Origin: Planctomycetota bacterium | Lineage (GTDB): Bacteria > Planctomycetota > UBA1135 > GCA-002748355 | NCBI GenBank assembly: GCA_027021385.1 | Contig: JALUUL010000008.1 | Location: 23,469-87,468 of the forward strand | Reading direction: 5' to 3' | DNA length: 64,000 nucleotides | Part shown: positions 18,041 to 27,496 of the stretch, piece by piece | Position numbering within the stretch: position 1 is the first letter of the stretch | Layout of the letters: every line of letters begins with the position of its first letter | The notes under the pieces: generated by a model | The model's database searches: none | Told to the model about the DNA's origin: nothing | What the model saw: only the letters and a program-made list of their open reading frames with translations | Made by a program: the position numbers and the translations under genes

Positions 18041-19951
18041 TCAAGGCCGGAAAAGAGGATCCCCCGGAGGCCAGGGCCAAACCCCGGCCTCATCGGGTCT
18101 ACGCGAGCGGATCCGGACGAGATTTCCGAGCAGGGTCATCGCCCGTGAGGGGGGGAATCCCCTTCCTTTCCGCAGTGCTGCAAGGATGTCCTGAAACATC
18201 GTCGTCCGTCGAGGCAGACAGACCTCGGCGGCCGCCAGGCCGAGGGTCTCCGTCGAGGGCTTGGAAAGCCAGTCCGCGATCCAGAGGGCGGGGTCCTTTC
18301 CTCCAGGACCCCGAGGAAGCGCAAGACAGAGCGTTCCCAGAGAGGATCCCCGGAGCCTAGCAAAGAGTTCGGTGTCCCCGATTCTTGCAAGATCCTCCGG
18401 ACTCGGCGCGAGGAGCTTTCGGAAACGTTCCTCGAGGAGGGCACGATCCTCCGCTGTCAGGCCTTCCAGGGGGGCCATCGGCCCGAGCATCAGGTCGGCG
18501 AGCAGTTCCGTCCCGGGGCCGGCGGTGCGCAGGACCTTCCAGGCCTCGAAGGTGAACGAGGAGTCCGGATCGAGTCCCTTGGCCGCGACCTCGAGGAGTC
18601 CAAGGACGCCCTTCGGGATCCGCCCCTTCCGCCGATCCTTCATGAGGACCTCGAGGCAGGCCTTCCTCCCTCGAGGCCCGAGACGTCCTAGTCCCGCCGC
18701 GAAGATCGTCCCCCTGCGGAAGGAGTCCCCGACCGCTGCCTCGATCCGATCGGGGAGCGGAGGCCAGGAAGGTCCGGGACGCAAGAGCCTCCCGGCGAGG
18801 CGTAGCGTACCCTCGAGGAGGGGGAGGTCCCGATCCTCCCATGCGCCCAGGAGCAGGTCGCCAAGGAGGTCTTGCGGAAACGGATCGGCCGGCAGGCAGG
18901 CCAGAGACCGGAGCAGGGCATAGCGCCACCAGAGCGGCCCTTTCCCTTTTCCGAGAACCTCCCGAATCTCACGGACCCTGGATCGTGGAGGGATGCCCGC
19001 GAGGATGCGGGCTCCGGCGGGACGGTCGAGGTAGTCGGAGGGAATCTCCGGCGGCCCCCCCCCGGGGCGCGGACTCAAGGCGAGCCTAGAGGCTTGCCCG
19101 AGGTAGAGCCGCTCGGAATCCTCCCGGGACCGGGAAAGGTCCTCGAGCCAGGCACGGAGCAGGGCTTCGGGAGGCCGGAACGCCAGGCCGGAGAGGAGGG
19201 CGGCCGCCAGGGCGAGGCGTCCCCTCCGCCCGTCCTCGCCCGGAAGACGCGCACGCGCCTCGAGCCAGGGTTGAAGCCCCGCGATTCCGAGGCTGCCCAG
19301 TTCGATCGCGCAGCGACTCCCCAGGAGGCTGGGGAGACTCCGGTCGAGGAATCCCGACAGTTGCAAGAGAAAAAATCGAGGAGGGAGTGCATCCCCTCCA
19401 GGTGGAAGGAGGTAGACCCCATCGGCCCGGATCCGGACGGCGATCCCTCCCGGCTCTCCGGGTCCTGGGGGCGGAAGGAGTTCGGATAGGGTCTGCGGTC
19501 CCGAATTCCCGGAAAAGGGCTTCCGGAGAAAGGTTCCGGTCCGGGTCAGGGCGCTTCCGATCCGAATCGGAAGGGGCAATCTCCCCTGGACCCGGAGCCG
19601 GTCGATCAGGCCGAGAAGATCCGGGACTTCGTCCAGCCTCCAGGCTTCCAGGGGAAGGACCGACTGCTGGTCGGGGTAGGCCAAGGGTCCGGCCTCACGG
19701 AATCTGTACCAGGCCTCGAGCACGAGGGCGGCTCCCATCGCTCCCGCTCCTCGCCCCCCGGTGAGGACGCGGGCTGCGAGGGGCAGGATGTCCGACCTCC
19801 GGGCGAGCCTGCGGGCGGCCTCCTCTCGAGCCCCCGCATCCTCCTTCACGATCTCCGCGAAGAGATTCGCGGTTTCGTCCGGTTTCGCCCCTTCCTGCAG
19901 GGGAGCCGTCGAAAGGGACCCGAGGAAGCCGAGCATGGCGAGGCGGATCAT
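18041..19951 (-). CDS. Partner protein encoded after the Ser/Thr kinase
   Basis: A 636-residue protein, probably exported (MIRLAMLGFLGSLSTAPLQEG at the N-terminus). The rest is rich in Leu, Ala, Arg and Gly with helical repeat character (ARRLARRSDILPLAARVLTG, ETLGLAAAEVCLPRR), resembling degenerate HEAT/Armadillo repeats. No catalytic motif seen. The ATG at 19951 overlaps the stop of the giant kinase by ATGA, so the two are almost certainly one operon and may form a signalling pair (inference). No function is assigned. Confidence 0.78.
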   Translation of the reverse strand: MIRLAMLGFLGSLSTAPLQEGAKPDETANLFAEIVKEDAGAREEAARRLARRSDILPLAARVLTGGRGAGAMGAALVLEAWYRFREAGPLAYPDQQSVLPLEAWRLDEVPDLLGLIDRLRVQGRLPLPIRIGSALTRTGTFLRKPFSGNSGPQTLSELLPPPGPGEPGGIAVRIRADGVYLLPPGGDALPPRFFLLQLSGFLDRSLPSLLGSRCAIELGSLGIAGLQPWLEARARLPGEDGRRGRLALAAALLSGLAFRPPEALLRAWLEDLSRSREDSERLYLGQASRLALSPRPGGGPPEIPSDYLDRPAGARILAGIPPRSRVREIREVLGKGKGPLWWRYALLRSLACLPADPFPQDLLGDLLLGAWEDRDLPLLEGTLRLAGRLLRPGPSWPPLPDRIEAAVGDSFRRGTIFAAGLGRLGPRGRKACLEVLMKDRRKGRIPKGVLGLLEVAAKGLDPDSSFTFEAWKVLRTAGPGTELLADLMLGPMAPLEGLTAEDRALLEERFRKLLAPSPEDLARIGDTELFARLRGSSLGTLCLALPRGPGGKDPALWIADWLSKPSTETLGLAAAEVCLPRRTTMFQDILAALRKGRGFPPSRAMTLLGNLVRIRSRRPDEAGVWPWPPGDPLFRP

Positions 19952-22900
19952 CGTCCCGCGGTTCCTCGTAGTCGGAGGGAGCGGAGCCGGATCTCGCCGT
20001 CGGTCCGGATTCGGAGGGTCCGAAGCGATCTTCGGTCGTAGGGGAGGACCCAGGACCCGATCTTCCGTCCATTCAGATCGACTTCGAGGCTTCGACGTCC
20101 TTCCTGGATCCTCCCGAGCAGGAAACGGAGGCGGAAGCGAAAGCCGGGGAGGAAATACCAGCCGTCGGAGCCGGACTTCCCTCCCTCCGCGAGGAGGCGC
20201 GCACTCTGCCGGTCGAGATCCCTTCCTCCCCGATCCCGATAGGGTCCCGCGATCCCGGATCCGGAAGGAGGCTGCAACAGAAGGGAGCCGACCCCGCCCC
20301 AGGAGAGGGCGAGCCGGTCCAGCCACCCCCCATCGGGAAGCAGGAACTCGCATTCCATCGAGGCGGTTCCATGGTTCTCGATCTGGAGCATCTCGAGCAC
20401 GAGGACCTCCTCCCCTGAAGAGGATGAGAGAGACAACCCATCCTTCCCTAGGCTCAGTCCCGCGAAACGGCCGGCCCGTTTCTCCTCGCCCGTGAAATCC
20501 AGGTCCATCAGGACACCGTCCTCCCCCCCCTCGGGGTCGAGACGCATCGTGACGAAGGGACTCCAGGCAGGAGGTACGGAGGTCCTCAAGGAACGCAGGG
20601 TCTCGTGCCTGCGAAGGATCGATCGCACCTTCCCTGCAGCCGCCTGGAGGCTGGCCCGGAGGAGGAGGCCGGGTTCGTTCGCCTCCAGGAGTTCGAGGAT
20701 CCCCCGGGCCTCCTCGATCCCTCCGTCGAGGGCGAGACGCTCGGCCTTCTCCAACCAGGAGAGGATCCTCGTGATCCTCTCCTCTTCGCGCTTCCTCTTG
20801 CGCGACCGGCGTCGCTCCTGCAGTTCGAGGAACCGCGCCACCTCCTTCCCGGGGCGGAGGAGGAGGGCCAGCCCTTCCGAAAAGCGGTCTTGAAAGAACA
20901 GGTAGAGACCGAAGCCCTCGAGATGTCGCTGGACCCCAGATGGATCCAGAACACGAATCTCCGCGAGGAAGGCCGCGGGATCGAGTTCGGAAAGTTCCAG
21001 ACTTCGTTCCTCTCCGGTTGCGTGTCGGATCACGAAGCCCAGCCCCTCATCGAGAGGGGACAGCCGGCCCGCGAGCGGCGGACCGTGCTTGAGGACGATC
21101 CGGACGGGACGCCGGGCTCCTTCCCGGCAGAGAACGGTCCTCCCGAAGCCGAGCGCCCTGTCCATCTTTTCGAGATCGTCCAACCAGTCGTCCCGGATGC
21201 GGCGGACCGAGGCCTGCGTCGGCGAAAAGGATCCGAGGAGCCGTTGGGCCGCGGCCAGGTCTAGGCGTTCGGCAAGAAGATCCTGGATTCCATCGAGAAG
21301 GAGATTCAGGAGATCGGACTCGCGCGCGGCCGTTCGGTCCGCCCAGGTCCGAACCCTCCCCGTCCATTCCTCCCGCAAGACGGGGAGAGGATCCTCGATC
21401 CCTGCGGGAAGGCTCTTCCAGGCGGGTTCCTTCCCGGAAACGGCGGGTTCGAGCCGGTCGAGGGCTTCCCGTGCGGTTCGGAGGAATCCCCGGTCAAGGA
21501 GAGAGGAGATCGAAGCGAGGTCTTCACGGATCCGACTTTCGAAGGCGGAGACCCGCGAAGCGGCTTCGGCGCGGATCCGGGCGGCTCGAGTCTCGATCTC
21601 TTTCCTCAGCTCCCGGAACATCGCCTCTCCTTCGGGGGGGAGGCCTGGGTTCGAGCGGCTCCCGAGGATCCGGAGAAGCTCTTTCCGCATTCCCGAAAGG
21701 ACCTCAAGGGATTCCCGGAACCTCCCCTCCTTCCTCGCCCGCTCCACGACCGGGAGAAGTTCGGTGCGGAAGCGCCCTCTCTCCCGCTCCAGCAGGGCCC
21801 TGCAGAGCCTCGCAACCACCCGCCGGCAGAGTTCCTCTTGTCGTTTCCTCCACCGCAGATAGTGCGTCCTGGGCCCCCCCCCTTCGTGAGCGTCGGGAAG
21901 ATCCTCCGGCGCGAAACCGAAGGCCTTCCGGAGTTTCCCGGCCAGGACGCCCTCGAACCACGCTTCCCGCCAATCCGGAGGGGGGATGGATCCGAGCCAG
22001 GCCTCGAAGGCCGGCAACCCTGCTTCTTTCGCGAAGAAACGGTCGAGCTGCCGGTCCAAGGCCTGGATCTCGAAAGCCCGAAGGGCCTCGGCCTCGAGGG
22101 CTTCCTCCGCTCCCCTGGGGCGGAACGAGGCCAGAAGTTCGAAGCGGGCCCGCAGCGAAGGAGCGGAGGCCAGGAGTTCCCGGAGCCTGCCGAGTTCCCG
22201 GATCTCCGAAGGTTCCACCGAACCGTCGTTTCCGAACGCTAAGGAAGCGACGAGTCCGAAACCGACCGCGGCCAGGATCGTTCCTCCCACCCAGGCCCAT
22301 CGACGCCGTCCGGGTCGAAGCTCCCCGCGTTCGAGGTCCTTGGGGTCGATCGAGGGCTCCTCTCCCTCCGCGATCCTCTCGAGGTCCGCGCGCAGGGAGT
22401 CCGCGTCCTGGTAGCGGAGGCCGGGATCGCGCGCGAGGAGTTTCCGGAGAACGAGCCGGAATCCCCCGCTCAGGAAGGGTTGTTCCCGGTCGAGGTCGGG
22501 CGGGCCTTCCTGAAGGATGCGATGAATGACCTGTCCTACGGTTTCGCCGGGGAAGGGCGGCTGTCCCGTGGCCATATGGAACATCGTGGCCCCCAGGGAA
22601 TAGAGATCGCTTCGGCGGTCGACGAGCGTCGGGTCCCTCGCCTGCTCCGGGCTCATGTATTGGGGGGTTCCGACGGTCGCTCCGACCTGCGTCAGGCTCG
22701 GGTCCTGGAAACCCTTCGCCAGACCCAGGTCGGTCAGATGGGTCATGCCCTCCTCGTCGACGAGGATGTTCCCGGGTTTCACGTCACGGTGCACGACACC
22801 CTGCGCATGGGCGTATCCGAGGGCGTCGGCGATCTGTCTTCCCATCTCGACGACCTGTTCTTCCGGGAACCTGCCCCAGGTCGCGAGAAGCTCCTTCAGG

Positions 22901-23193
22901 GACTTCCCCTCGACAAACTCCATCGCGAGGTAGTGGTACCCGCCTTCCTCCCCGAAACCGATTCCGCGGACGAGGTGGGGATGTTCCAATCGCATCGAGA
23001 TCTCCGCCTCGCGCCGGAGCCGATCGACGTATCTCGGATTCCGCGAGAGGGAAGGCCGGAGGACCTTGAGAGCTACCGGCCGTCCCGTGCTGATCTGCCT
23101 GGCCCGGAACACCGTTCCCATGCCTCCCGACCCCAGGCGGTCGAGAATCTCGTAATCCTGGAACGGCTGGGCGAATCGCGTCGATTTCGTCAT
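19948..23193 (-). CDS. Large membrane Ser/Thr protein kinase (PASTA-less)
   Basis: A 1081-residue Hanks-type kinase. Glycine loop GSGGMGTV at 21-28, Lys43 in VALKVL, catalytic HRDVKPGN with Asp137 and Asn142, DLG at 155-157 in place of DFG, APE-like SPEQARDP near 181-188. A membrane helix (WAWVGGTILAAVGFGLVASL) lies near 299-318. The remaining 750 residues should lie outside the cytoplasm: first long helical segments rich in Arg and Glu (about 320-850), then a beta-rich C-terminal region (about 870-1081) that looks like a concanavalin-type fold. No PASTA repeats. The start is the ATG at 23193. Planctomycetes are known for many large kinases of this kind. Ligand unknown. Confidence 0.93.
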   Translation of the reverse strand: MTKSTRFAQPFQDYEILDRLGSGGMGTVFRARQISTGRPVALKVLRPSLSRNPRYVDRLRREAEISMRLEHPHLVRGIGFGEEGGYHYLAMEFVEGKSLKELLATWGRFPEEQVVEMGRQIADALGYAHAQGVVHRDVKPGNILVDEEGMTHLTDLGLAKGFQDPSLTQVGATVGTPQYMSPEQARDPTLVDRRSDLYSLGATMFHMATGQPPFPGETVGQVIHRILQEGPPDLDREQPFLSGGFRLVLRKLLARDPGLRYQDADSLRADLERIAEGEEPSIDPKDLERGELRPGRRRWAWVGGTILAAVGFGLVASLAFGNDGSVEPSEIRELGRLRELLASAPSLRARFELLASFRPRGAEEALEAEALRAFEIQALDRQLDRFFAKEAGLPAFEAWLGSIPPPDWREAWFEGVLAGKLRKAFGFAPEDLPDAHEGGGPRTHYLRWRKRQEELCRRVVARLCRALLERERGRFRTELLPVVERARKEGRFRESLEVLSGMRKELLRILGSRSNPGLPPEGEAMFRELRKEIETRAARIRAEAASRVSAFESRIREDLASISSLLDRGFLRTAREALDRLEPAVSGKEPAWKSLPAGIEDPLPVLREEWTGRVRTWADRTAARESDLLNLLLDGIQDLLAERLDLAAAQRLLGSFSPTQASVRRIRDDWLDDLEKMDRALGFGRTVLCREGARRPVRIVLKHGPPLAGRLSPLDEGLGFVIRHATGEERSLELSELDPAAFLAEIRVLDPSGVQRHLEGFGLYLFFQDRFSEGLALLLRPGKEVARFLELQERRRSRKRKREEERITRILSWLEKAERLALDGGIEEARGILELLEANEPGLLLRASLQAAAGKVRSILRRHETLRSLRTSVPPAWSPFVTMRLDPEGGEDGVLMDLDFTGEEKRAGRFAGLSLGKDGLSLSSSSGEEVLVLEMLQIENHGTASMECEFLLPDGGWLDRLALSWGGVGSLLLQPPSGSGIAGPYRDRGGRDLDRQSARLLAEGGKSGSDGWYFLPGFRFRLRFLLGRIQEGRRSLEVDLNGRKIGSWVLPYDRRSLRTLRIRTDGEIRLRSLRLRGTAGR

Positions 23194-23381
23194 GTAAGGA
23201 GTGCCCGGAATCCGGGGCACTTCATTCTCGCATCCCCGGGGTCCGAGCGGAAGCCAGGGAAGGAGTCCCCGAAACCGCGGCGGACGGCGGGCCCTCCCCC
23301 GGTAGAATTGTCCGGACTCTCCTTCCCGATACTCTCTCCGTCCGCAACGAAGAGAATCCCGCCTCGACAAGGAGCCCACAG

Positions 23382-24485
23382 ATGAGATCCGTTCCTCCCA
23401 TCTCCCTCGCCCTTCTCCTGTTCGTCTCCCCGACTCCGGCGCAGACGCTCAAGACCTTCGTTCTGCCCAAGGGGAGCGAGACGACGCGCGACAAGAACTA
23501 CGACCACTTTCTATCGCCGTATTCCTCCCTCCTGCCGGTCCATCTCCAGTACATCTACGGGGCGGGCGACGTTCCCGTTCCCGCCGCGGTCATCAAGGAA
23601 CTGACCTGGCGCCGGAACAACTACTACGGGAACCCGGTTCCCACGACGACCCAGACGATGGTCGTCACTCTCTCGACGAGTCCGAACGCCACGGCCTCGA
23701 TGTCCCCGAATTTCGCGAAAAACTTCGGGACCCTGACCAAGCAGGTCTTTTCGGGAACGGTGAACTGGCCGTCCGCCCCCTACAAGAAAGCACCGGCCCC
23801 CTTCACTCACAAGATTCCGCTGACCACCTCCTTCACGTTCATCCGGCCGCAAGGAAAGGCCCTGCTGATCGACATCAAGGTCACGAAGTCCTCGACTTCC
23901 CGGACCTACATCCTCGATGCCGTCGCGCCGGATACCGGAAGCCGCACGAACAACGGGAATCCCCCGTTCACCTGCAAGTTCAGCAACGGCAAGTTCAGCA
24001 ACAGCCTTTCCTATTCCCTTGCCGGCCTCACCAACAACGGGGGGCCCTGGTTCGTCCGTTACGGCGGCCTCCTTTCCGGAAGCGTGGGGATCGTGACGAT
24101 CAGCGCATTCGGGATCGGGATACCTGGATATCCGATCAAGCTCCCGATCGACCTCAAGGGTGTCGGCATGCCGGGCTGTTTTTGGAACGTCGGCCTCGAA
24201 TCGGGGATCTGGATTCCGATCAAGGTCGACACCTTTGGATTCGCCCGTCTTCCAAGCTTAACGATCCCGAAAGGTCTGGGAGGAAAGAGCTTCTTCGACC
24301 AGGGACTCGTTCTCGACAAGAAGGCGAACACAGCCGGCTGGATCACGACCTGGTCGAGTAAGTGGACGATCGGAACCCTCAAGGGGCCCGATGCGAACAC
24401 CCTCTATCGGATCAGGGACACGAGTTCGTCTCCGACCGGTTTCTTCCGGAAGGGTTGGGGCACGATCGTCCGGATCGGCTACTGA
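23382..24485 (+). CDS. Secreted beta-rich protein, paralogue A
   Basis: A 367-residue secreted protein: signal peptide MRSVPPISLALLLFVSPTPAQ, a good ribosome site (AAGGAG, seven bases before ATG), then a Gly/Ser/Thr/Asn/Tyr-rich body with an alternating beta pattern. It shares an organisation with the protein at 62467-63639: a strand before a WRR/YRR element (IKELTWRRNNYYG here), a Thr-rich strand, then a LIDIKV-type strand. This is a lineage-type family with no known function that I can name. It diverges from the Ser/Thr kinase with 188 bases between the starts and converges with the ABC ATPase gene (7-base overlap). Confidence 0.8.
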   Translation: MRSVPPISLALLLFVSPTPAQTLKTFVLPKGSETTRDKNYDHFLSPYSSLLPVHLQYIYGAGDVPVPAAVIKELTWRRNNYYGNPVPTTTQTMVVTLSTSPNATASMSPNFAKNFGTLTKQVFSGTVNWPSAPYKKAPAPFTHKIPLTTSFTFIRPQGKALLIDIKVTKSSTSRTYILDAVAPDTGSRTNNGNPPFTCKFSNGKFSNSLSYSLAGLTNNGGPWFVRYGGLLSGSVGIVTISAFGIGIPGYPIKLPIDLKGVGMPGCFWNVGLESGIWIPIKVDTFGFARLPSLTIPKGLGGKSFFDQGLVLDKKANTAGWITTWSSKWTIGTLKGPDANTLYRIRDTSSSPTGFFRKGWGTIVRIGY

Positions 24486-25288
24486 GCCCCCGGTAGACGC
24501 CAGGGGAGGGCCCAGGGCCGGTCCTCCCCGACGGCTCCGGAACAAAGACGTCCGTAGACGAGTTCGGGACCGTAGACGGGGGAGAGGACCGAGGCCGCGA
24601 TGACCTCTCCGGGAGTGCCCGAGGCGAGAATTTTCCCCAGATGGAGGACATGGATCCGGTCGGCGAACTGGCTCGCGAGGTTGAGGTCGTGGGTCACGAC
24701 GAGAACCCCGCCCCCCGTCTCGTCGACCCAGGTCCTGAGGAGGGAGAAGACGCCCAGCCTGTGGGAGGCATCGAGATTGGAGGCCGGTTCGTCAAGGAGG
24801 AGGTAAGGGGTCCCCTGGGCCAGGGTCCTGGCGAGGAGGACCCTCTGGCGCTCCCCGGTCGAGAGGGCGTGGTAGGGGCGGTCGGCAAGGGCCGAGATGC
24901 CGCAACGTTCGAGGCTGGCCTCGACCCGTTCGTGGTCCTTCCTTTCAGGACTGCCCAGAAGCGGAAGCCAGGGGTAGCGGGCCATCAGAACGAGGTCACG
25001 AACCCGGAGCCCTTTCGGCACGTCACGGTCCGGAAGCGATAGGGCGATCTTCCTGGCGCGTGCTTTCCAGGAGAGATCCGAGAGCGAATCCCCGTCGACC
25101 CGGATCTTGCCCCGGTCGGGTTTGCGGAGCCCTGAGAGGCAACGCAGAAGGCTGCTCTTTCCCGCTCCGTTCGGGCCGATCACGGCCTCGAACCGGGCCC
25201 GTGCGAGGAGGAGGTCGACGGAGGAGAGGGCCTGGAATCCACCGGGATAGAGGAGTTCGATCCCTTTCCCCTCAAGCCCCTTCACCAT
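24479..25288 (-). CDS. btuD: B12 ABC transporter ATP-binding protein
   Basis: A 269-residue ABC ATPase. Walker A VIGPNGAGKSSLLRCLSG, signature LSTGERQRVLLARTLAQG, Walker B YLLLDEPASNLDASHRLGV, and the H-loop HDLNLASQFADRI follow in order, as in the FecE/BtuD branch of iron-chelate and cobalamin importers. ATG at 25288 and GTG at 25285 are both possible; the GTG would make a four-base GTGA overlap with the permease stop, the pattern used elsewhere here. Last gene of the riboswitch-controlled operon; it energises the permease. Its 3' end overlaps the convergent secreted-protein gene. Confidence 0.92.
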   Translation of the reverse strand: MVKGLEGKGIELLYPGGFQALSSVDLLLARARFEAVIGPNGAGKSSLLRCLSGLRKPDRGKIRVDGDSLSDLSWKARARKIALSLPDRDVPKGLRVRDLVLMARYPWLPLLGSPERKDHERVEASLERCGISALADRPYHALSTGERQRVLLARTLAQGTPYLLLDEPASNLDASHRLGVFSLLRTWVDETGGGVLVVTHDLNLASQFADRIHVLHLGKILASGTPGEVIAASVLSPVYGPELVYGRLCSGAVGEDRPWALPWRLPGAQ

Positions 25289-26349
25289 GGGAGAGCCTCC
25301 TTCCTCCGGTGGAAGAGGAGCGCCAGGAAGAACGGGGCTCCGACGAGGGAGAGAAACACTCCGGGAGGCAGGGACCAGCCGTGGGCCAGGGTCCGGGAAC
25401 ACAGGTCCACCGCCATCAGGAACGAGGCCCCCGAAGCCAATGAGGCCGGAATCAGGATTCTGTGTCCAGGTCCGAGGGCCAGACGCATCAGGTTCGGGAG
25501 GATCAGACCGAGAAAGCCGATCTGGCCGGCGACCGCGACCGCTCCTCCGGTCAGGACGGAAGTCAGGACCACGACCTGGATTCGAATACGGATCGGGTGC
25601 ATGCCCAAGGAAAGCGCGTCCTCCTCCCCGAGAGCCAGGAGATCGAGTTCCCGCCAGAGGAAGGGCAGAAAGGGAAGGACCAGCAATAGGGTCGTCCAAA
25701 CCATCAAGGCATGGAGACTCGAACGCGCCTCCAGAGTACCGAACCCCCAGGCGACGATGGCGCGGGAGACTTCCCAATCGTCGAGCCAGAGATTCTGGAG
25801 CAACGCCGACAGCCCCCCGAAAGCCGTGTTCAAAGCCAGACCGAGGAGAAGGAGCCAGGCGAGGCCGCCCCGAGGAAGCCTCCAGGACGCGAGAGTCACG
25901 ATCAGGGTCGCTCCCGAGGCGCCGAGAAAGGCGCCGACGGGAACGAAGAGTATCCGCAGACGGGCGCTCCCCTCGAGGGCGAGTTCCGGGCCGTAGCCGC
26001 CTACGAGCAGAACGCCGATCAGGGCGCCGAGGCCCGCCCCGCTCGTCGTCGAGAGAAGGCCGGGTGAGGCGAGAGGGTTCCGGAACAGCCCTTGGAGGAG
26101 GCAGCCGGCGAGCGAGAGGGAAGCGCCGACCCCCGCGGCCGTCAAGACTCTCCAGAGCCGGAGTTCGAAGACGGCCTGATCCATGCCCGGGAGCGGACTT
26201 CCTCCAAAGATGTGGGCGAGTCCCCGGAACAGGTCGCCGAATCCGAATCGCCCCGTCTCGCCCCACAGGAGGCCGGCGCCGAGGAGGACGGGAGGAAGGA
26301 CGACGCACAGGAAACCAAGAAGACCCCTGCGGCCCGGAGTCCGGATCAT
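25282..26349 (-). CDS. btuC: B12 ABC transporter permease (FecCD family)
   Basis: A 355-residue membrane protein of the FecCD/BtuC family with about ten hydrophobic segments. Characteristic stretches are ELRLWRVLTAAGVGASLSLA, GCLLQGLFRNPLASPGLL, and near the C-terminus VAVAGQIGFLGLILPNLMRL. It forms the membrane channel for cobalamin. The ATG at 26349 overlaps the stop of the binding-protein gene in an ATGA. The cobalamin riboswitch upstream of the operon is what separates B12 from iron-siderophore uptake, as the sequences alone cannot. Confidence 0.93.
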   Translation of the reverse strand: MIRTPGRRGLLGFLCVVLPPVLLGAGLLWGETGRFGFGDLFRGLAHIFGGSPLPGMDQAVFELRLWRVLTAAGVGASLSLAGCLLQGLFRNPLASPGLLSTTSGAGLGALIGVLLVGGYGPELALEGSARLRILFVPVGAFLGASGATLIVTLASWRLPRGGLAWLLLLGLALNTAFGGLSALLQNLWLDDWEVSRAIVAWGFGTLEARSSLHALMVWTTLLLVLPFLPFLWRELDLLALGEEDALSLGMHPIRIRIQVVVLTSVLTGGAVAVAGQIGFLGLILPNLMRLALGPGHRILIPASLASGASFLMAVDLCSRTLAHGWSLPPGVFLSLVGAPFFLALLFHRRKEALPW

Positions 26350-27257
26350 CGTTCTTCGCCGAGTTGCTTCGCCAGTTCGACGGCGGCCTCGAAGACATAA
26401 GGGGATGCGGCGTTGCGCAAGCGTGGGGAGAGCCGGAGAATCCTCCCTTCACGGATCGCGGGGAGGCTTTTCAGAGCCGGGAAACGATTCCAGACCCCAC
26501 CCCGCTCTCCCTCTTCGACGAGGACCCACTCCGGGTCCGTCCTCAGGATCGCCTCGGCGGAGATTCTGGCATGCCCTTCGATCCCGAGAGCCCGCGCAGC
26601 GTTCTCCGCCCCCGCCAGCCGGATCATCCAATCCGCCAAGGACCCGTTCCCGGCCGTCCAGAGCGCGGTCCCGAAGCCCGAGAGAGGCAGCACGGAAATG
26701 GGTTTGCGGAGAGCCGACTTCCGGGCGGCCTTGAAGGAATCCCGGAGTCTCCGGCGGGCGGCGCGGACATCCGCTCGCCCGCCTCCGATTCCGATGACGA
26801 CCCGACCGAGTTCACGTTCGAGACTCGGGTAATCGCGCACCGGGGCGAGAACGAGCACTTCGATTCCCCGGCGCCTGAGTTCCTCGCAGACCTCCGGGGA
26901 TTGGCTCGAGTCGGCCAGTACGAGATCCGGTTCGAGGGCCAGGACCTCCTCGACTCGAAAGCTCCGGAACCTCGGAAGTTCCTCCAATCCCCGGCGCAGG
27001 GATGGATCCCGCCAGGCGCATCCGTAACGGAGGACCTGGGCCGGGATCGCGGCGAGGAGGTCCGAACGTCCGAGCCAAGCCAGGAAATCGACACCGTTCA
27101 CGGAGCTGGCCACGATCTTTTGGGTCGTCCGTACCCTCCGGGGCTGGAAATCGTTGCCTGGGTCCTTCGGACCGCAGGAGATCGGAAGGAGAACGAGACC
27201 CGCGGCTCCCTGGAGCATGAAGGATCGAAGCGCGCGGTTTCGACGATCGAAGGCCAT
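26346..27257 (-). CDS. btuF: B12-binding lipoprotein of ABC importer
   Basis: A 303-residue substrate-binding protein of the BtuF/FhuD cluster. The N-terminus has a lipoprotein signal (LQGAAGLVLLPISCG), so it is probably anchored in the membrane by Cys. The body has two lobes: TTQKIVASSVNGVDFLAWLG and EVLALEPDLVLADSSQSPEV, then RTDPEWVLVEEGERGGVWNR, the usual two-domain pattern joined by a long helix. Translation starts at the ATG at 27257, with GAGGAG ten bases upstream and 25 bases after the riboswitch. It captures cobalamin and hands it to the permease. The ATG-stop overlap with the permease is ATGA. Confidence 0.9.
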   Translation of the reverse strand: MAFDRRNRALRSFMLQGAAGLVLLPISCGPKDPGNDFQPRRVRTTQKIVASSVNGVDFLAWLGRSDLLAAIPAQVLRYGCAWRDPSLRRGLEELPRFRSFRVEEVLALEPDLVLADSSQSPEVCEELRRRGIEVLVLAPVRDYPSLERELGRVVIGIGGGRADVRAARRRLRDSFKAARKSALRKPISVLPLSGFGTALWTAGNGSLADWMIRLAGAENAARALGIEGHARISAEAILRTDPEWVLVEEGERGGVWNRFPALKSLPAIREGRILRLSPRLRNAASPYVFEAAVELAKQLGEER

Positions 27258-27282
27258 ACGGTCCCACTCCTCGAGGACGGGA

Positions 27283-27427
27283 TGCGATGCATCCTGGCTT
27301 TACCTGTTGCCCGGTCGAACCGATCCTCCCGGTTTTCTGGCTCACCGCCTTCGGCGGTTCACAGTGGCGGGCCCGCGCCGGATTCGCACCGGACTTGCCC
27401 GGGAGGGGACGGCATGAAAGGATCGCA
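27283..27427 (-). promoter_or_regulatory. Cobalamin riboswitch (adenosylcobalamin class)
   Basis: On the minus strand this stretch holds the class consensus: the GCCACTG core, GGTGCGAATCC just before it, then GAGCCAG and the closing arm. Flanking six-base arms (TGCGAT with ATCGCA, 27422-27427 and 27283-27288 on the plus strand) can pair as P1. The element sits 25 bases before btuF. When B12 is present the family turns the downstream gene off. It is on the opposite strand to, and starts 70 bases from, the oxidoreductase gene at 27497, so the two leader regions are divergent. Confidence 0.93.
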
Positions 27428-27496
27428 TACTGTCGGGCCGGAGACCTTCCCGGTCAAGTTCGGAGGAGAAGGCAAACGACGAGGAAGGACTCGAAG

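Noticed and set aside
21471..22529. Long plus-strand open frame inside the kinase
   Set aside because: Arg/Pro/Gly-rich shadow of the kinase on the other strand, no recognisable domain or ribosome site.
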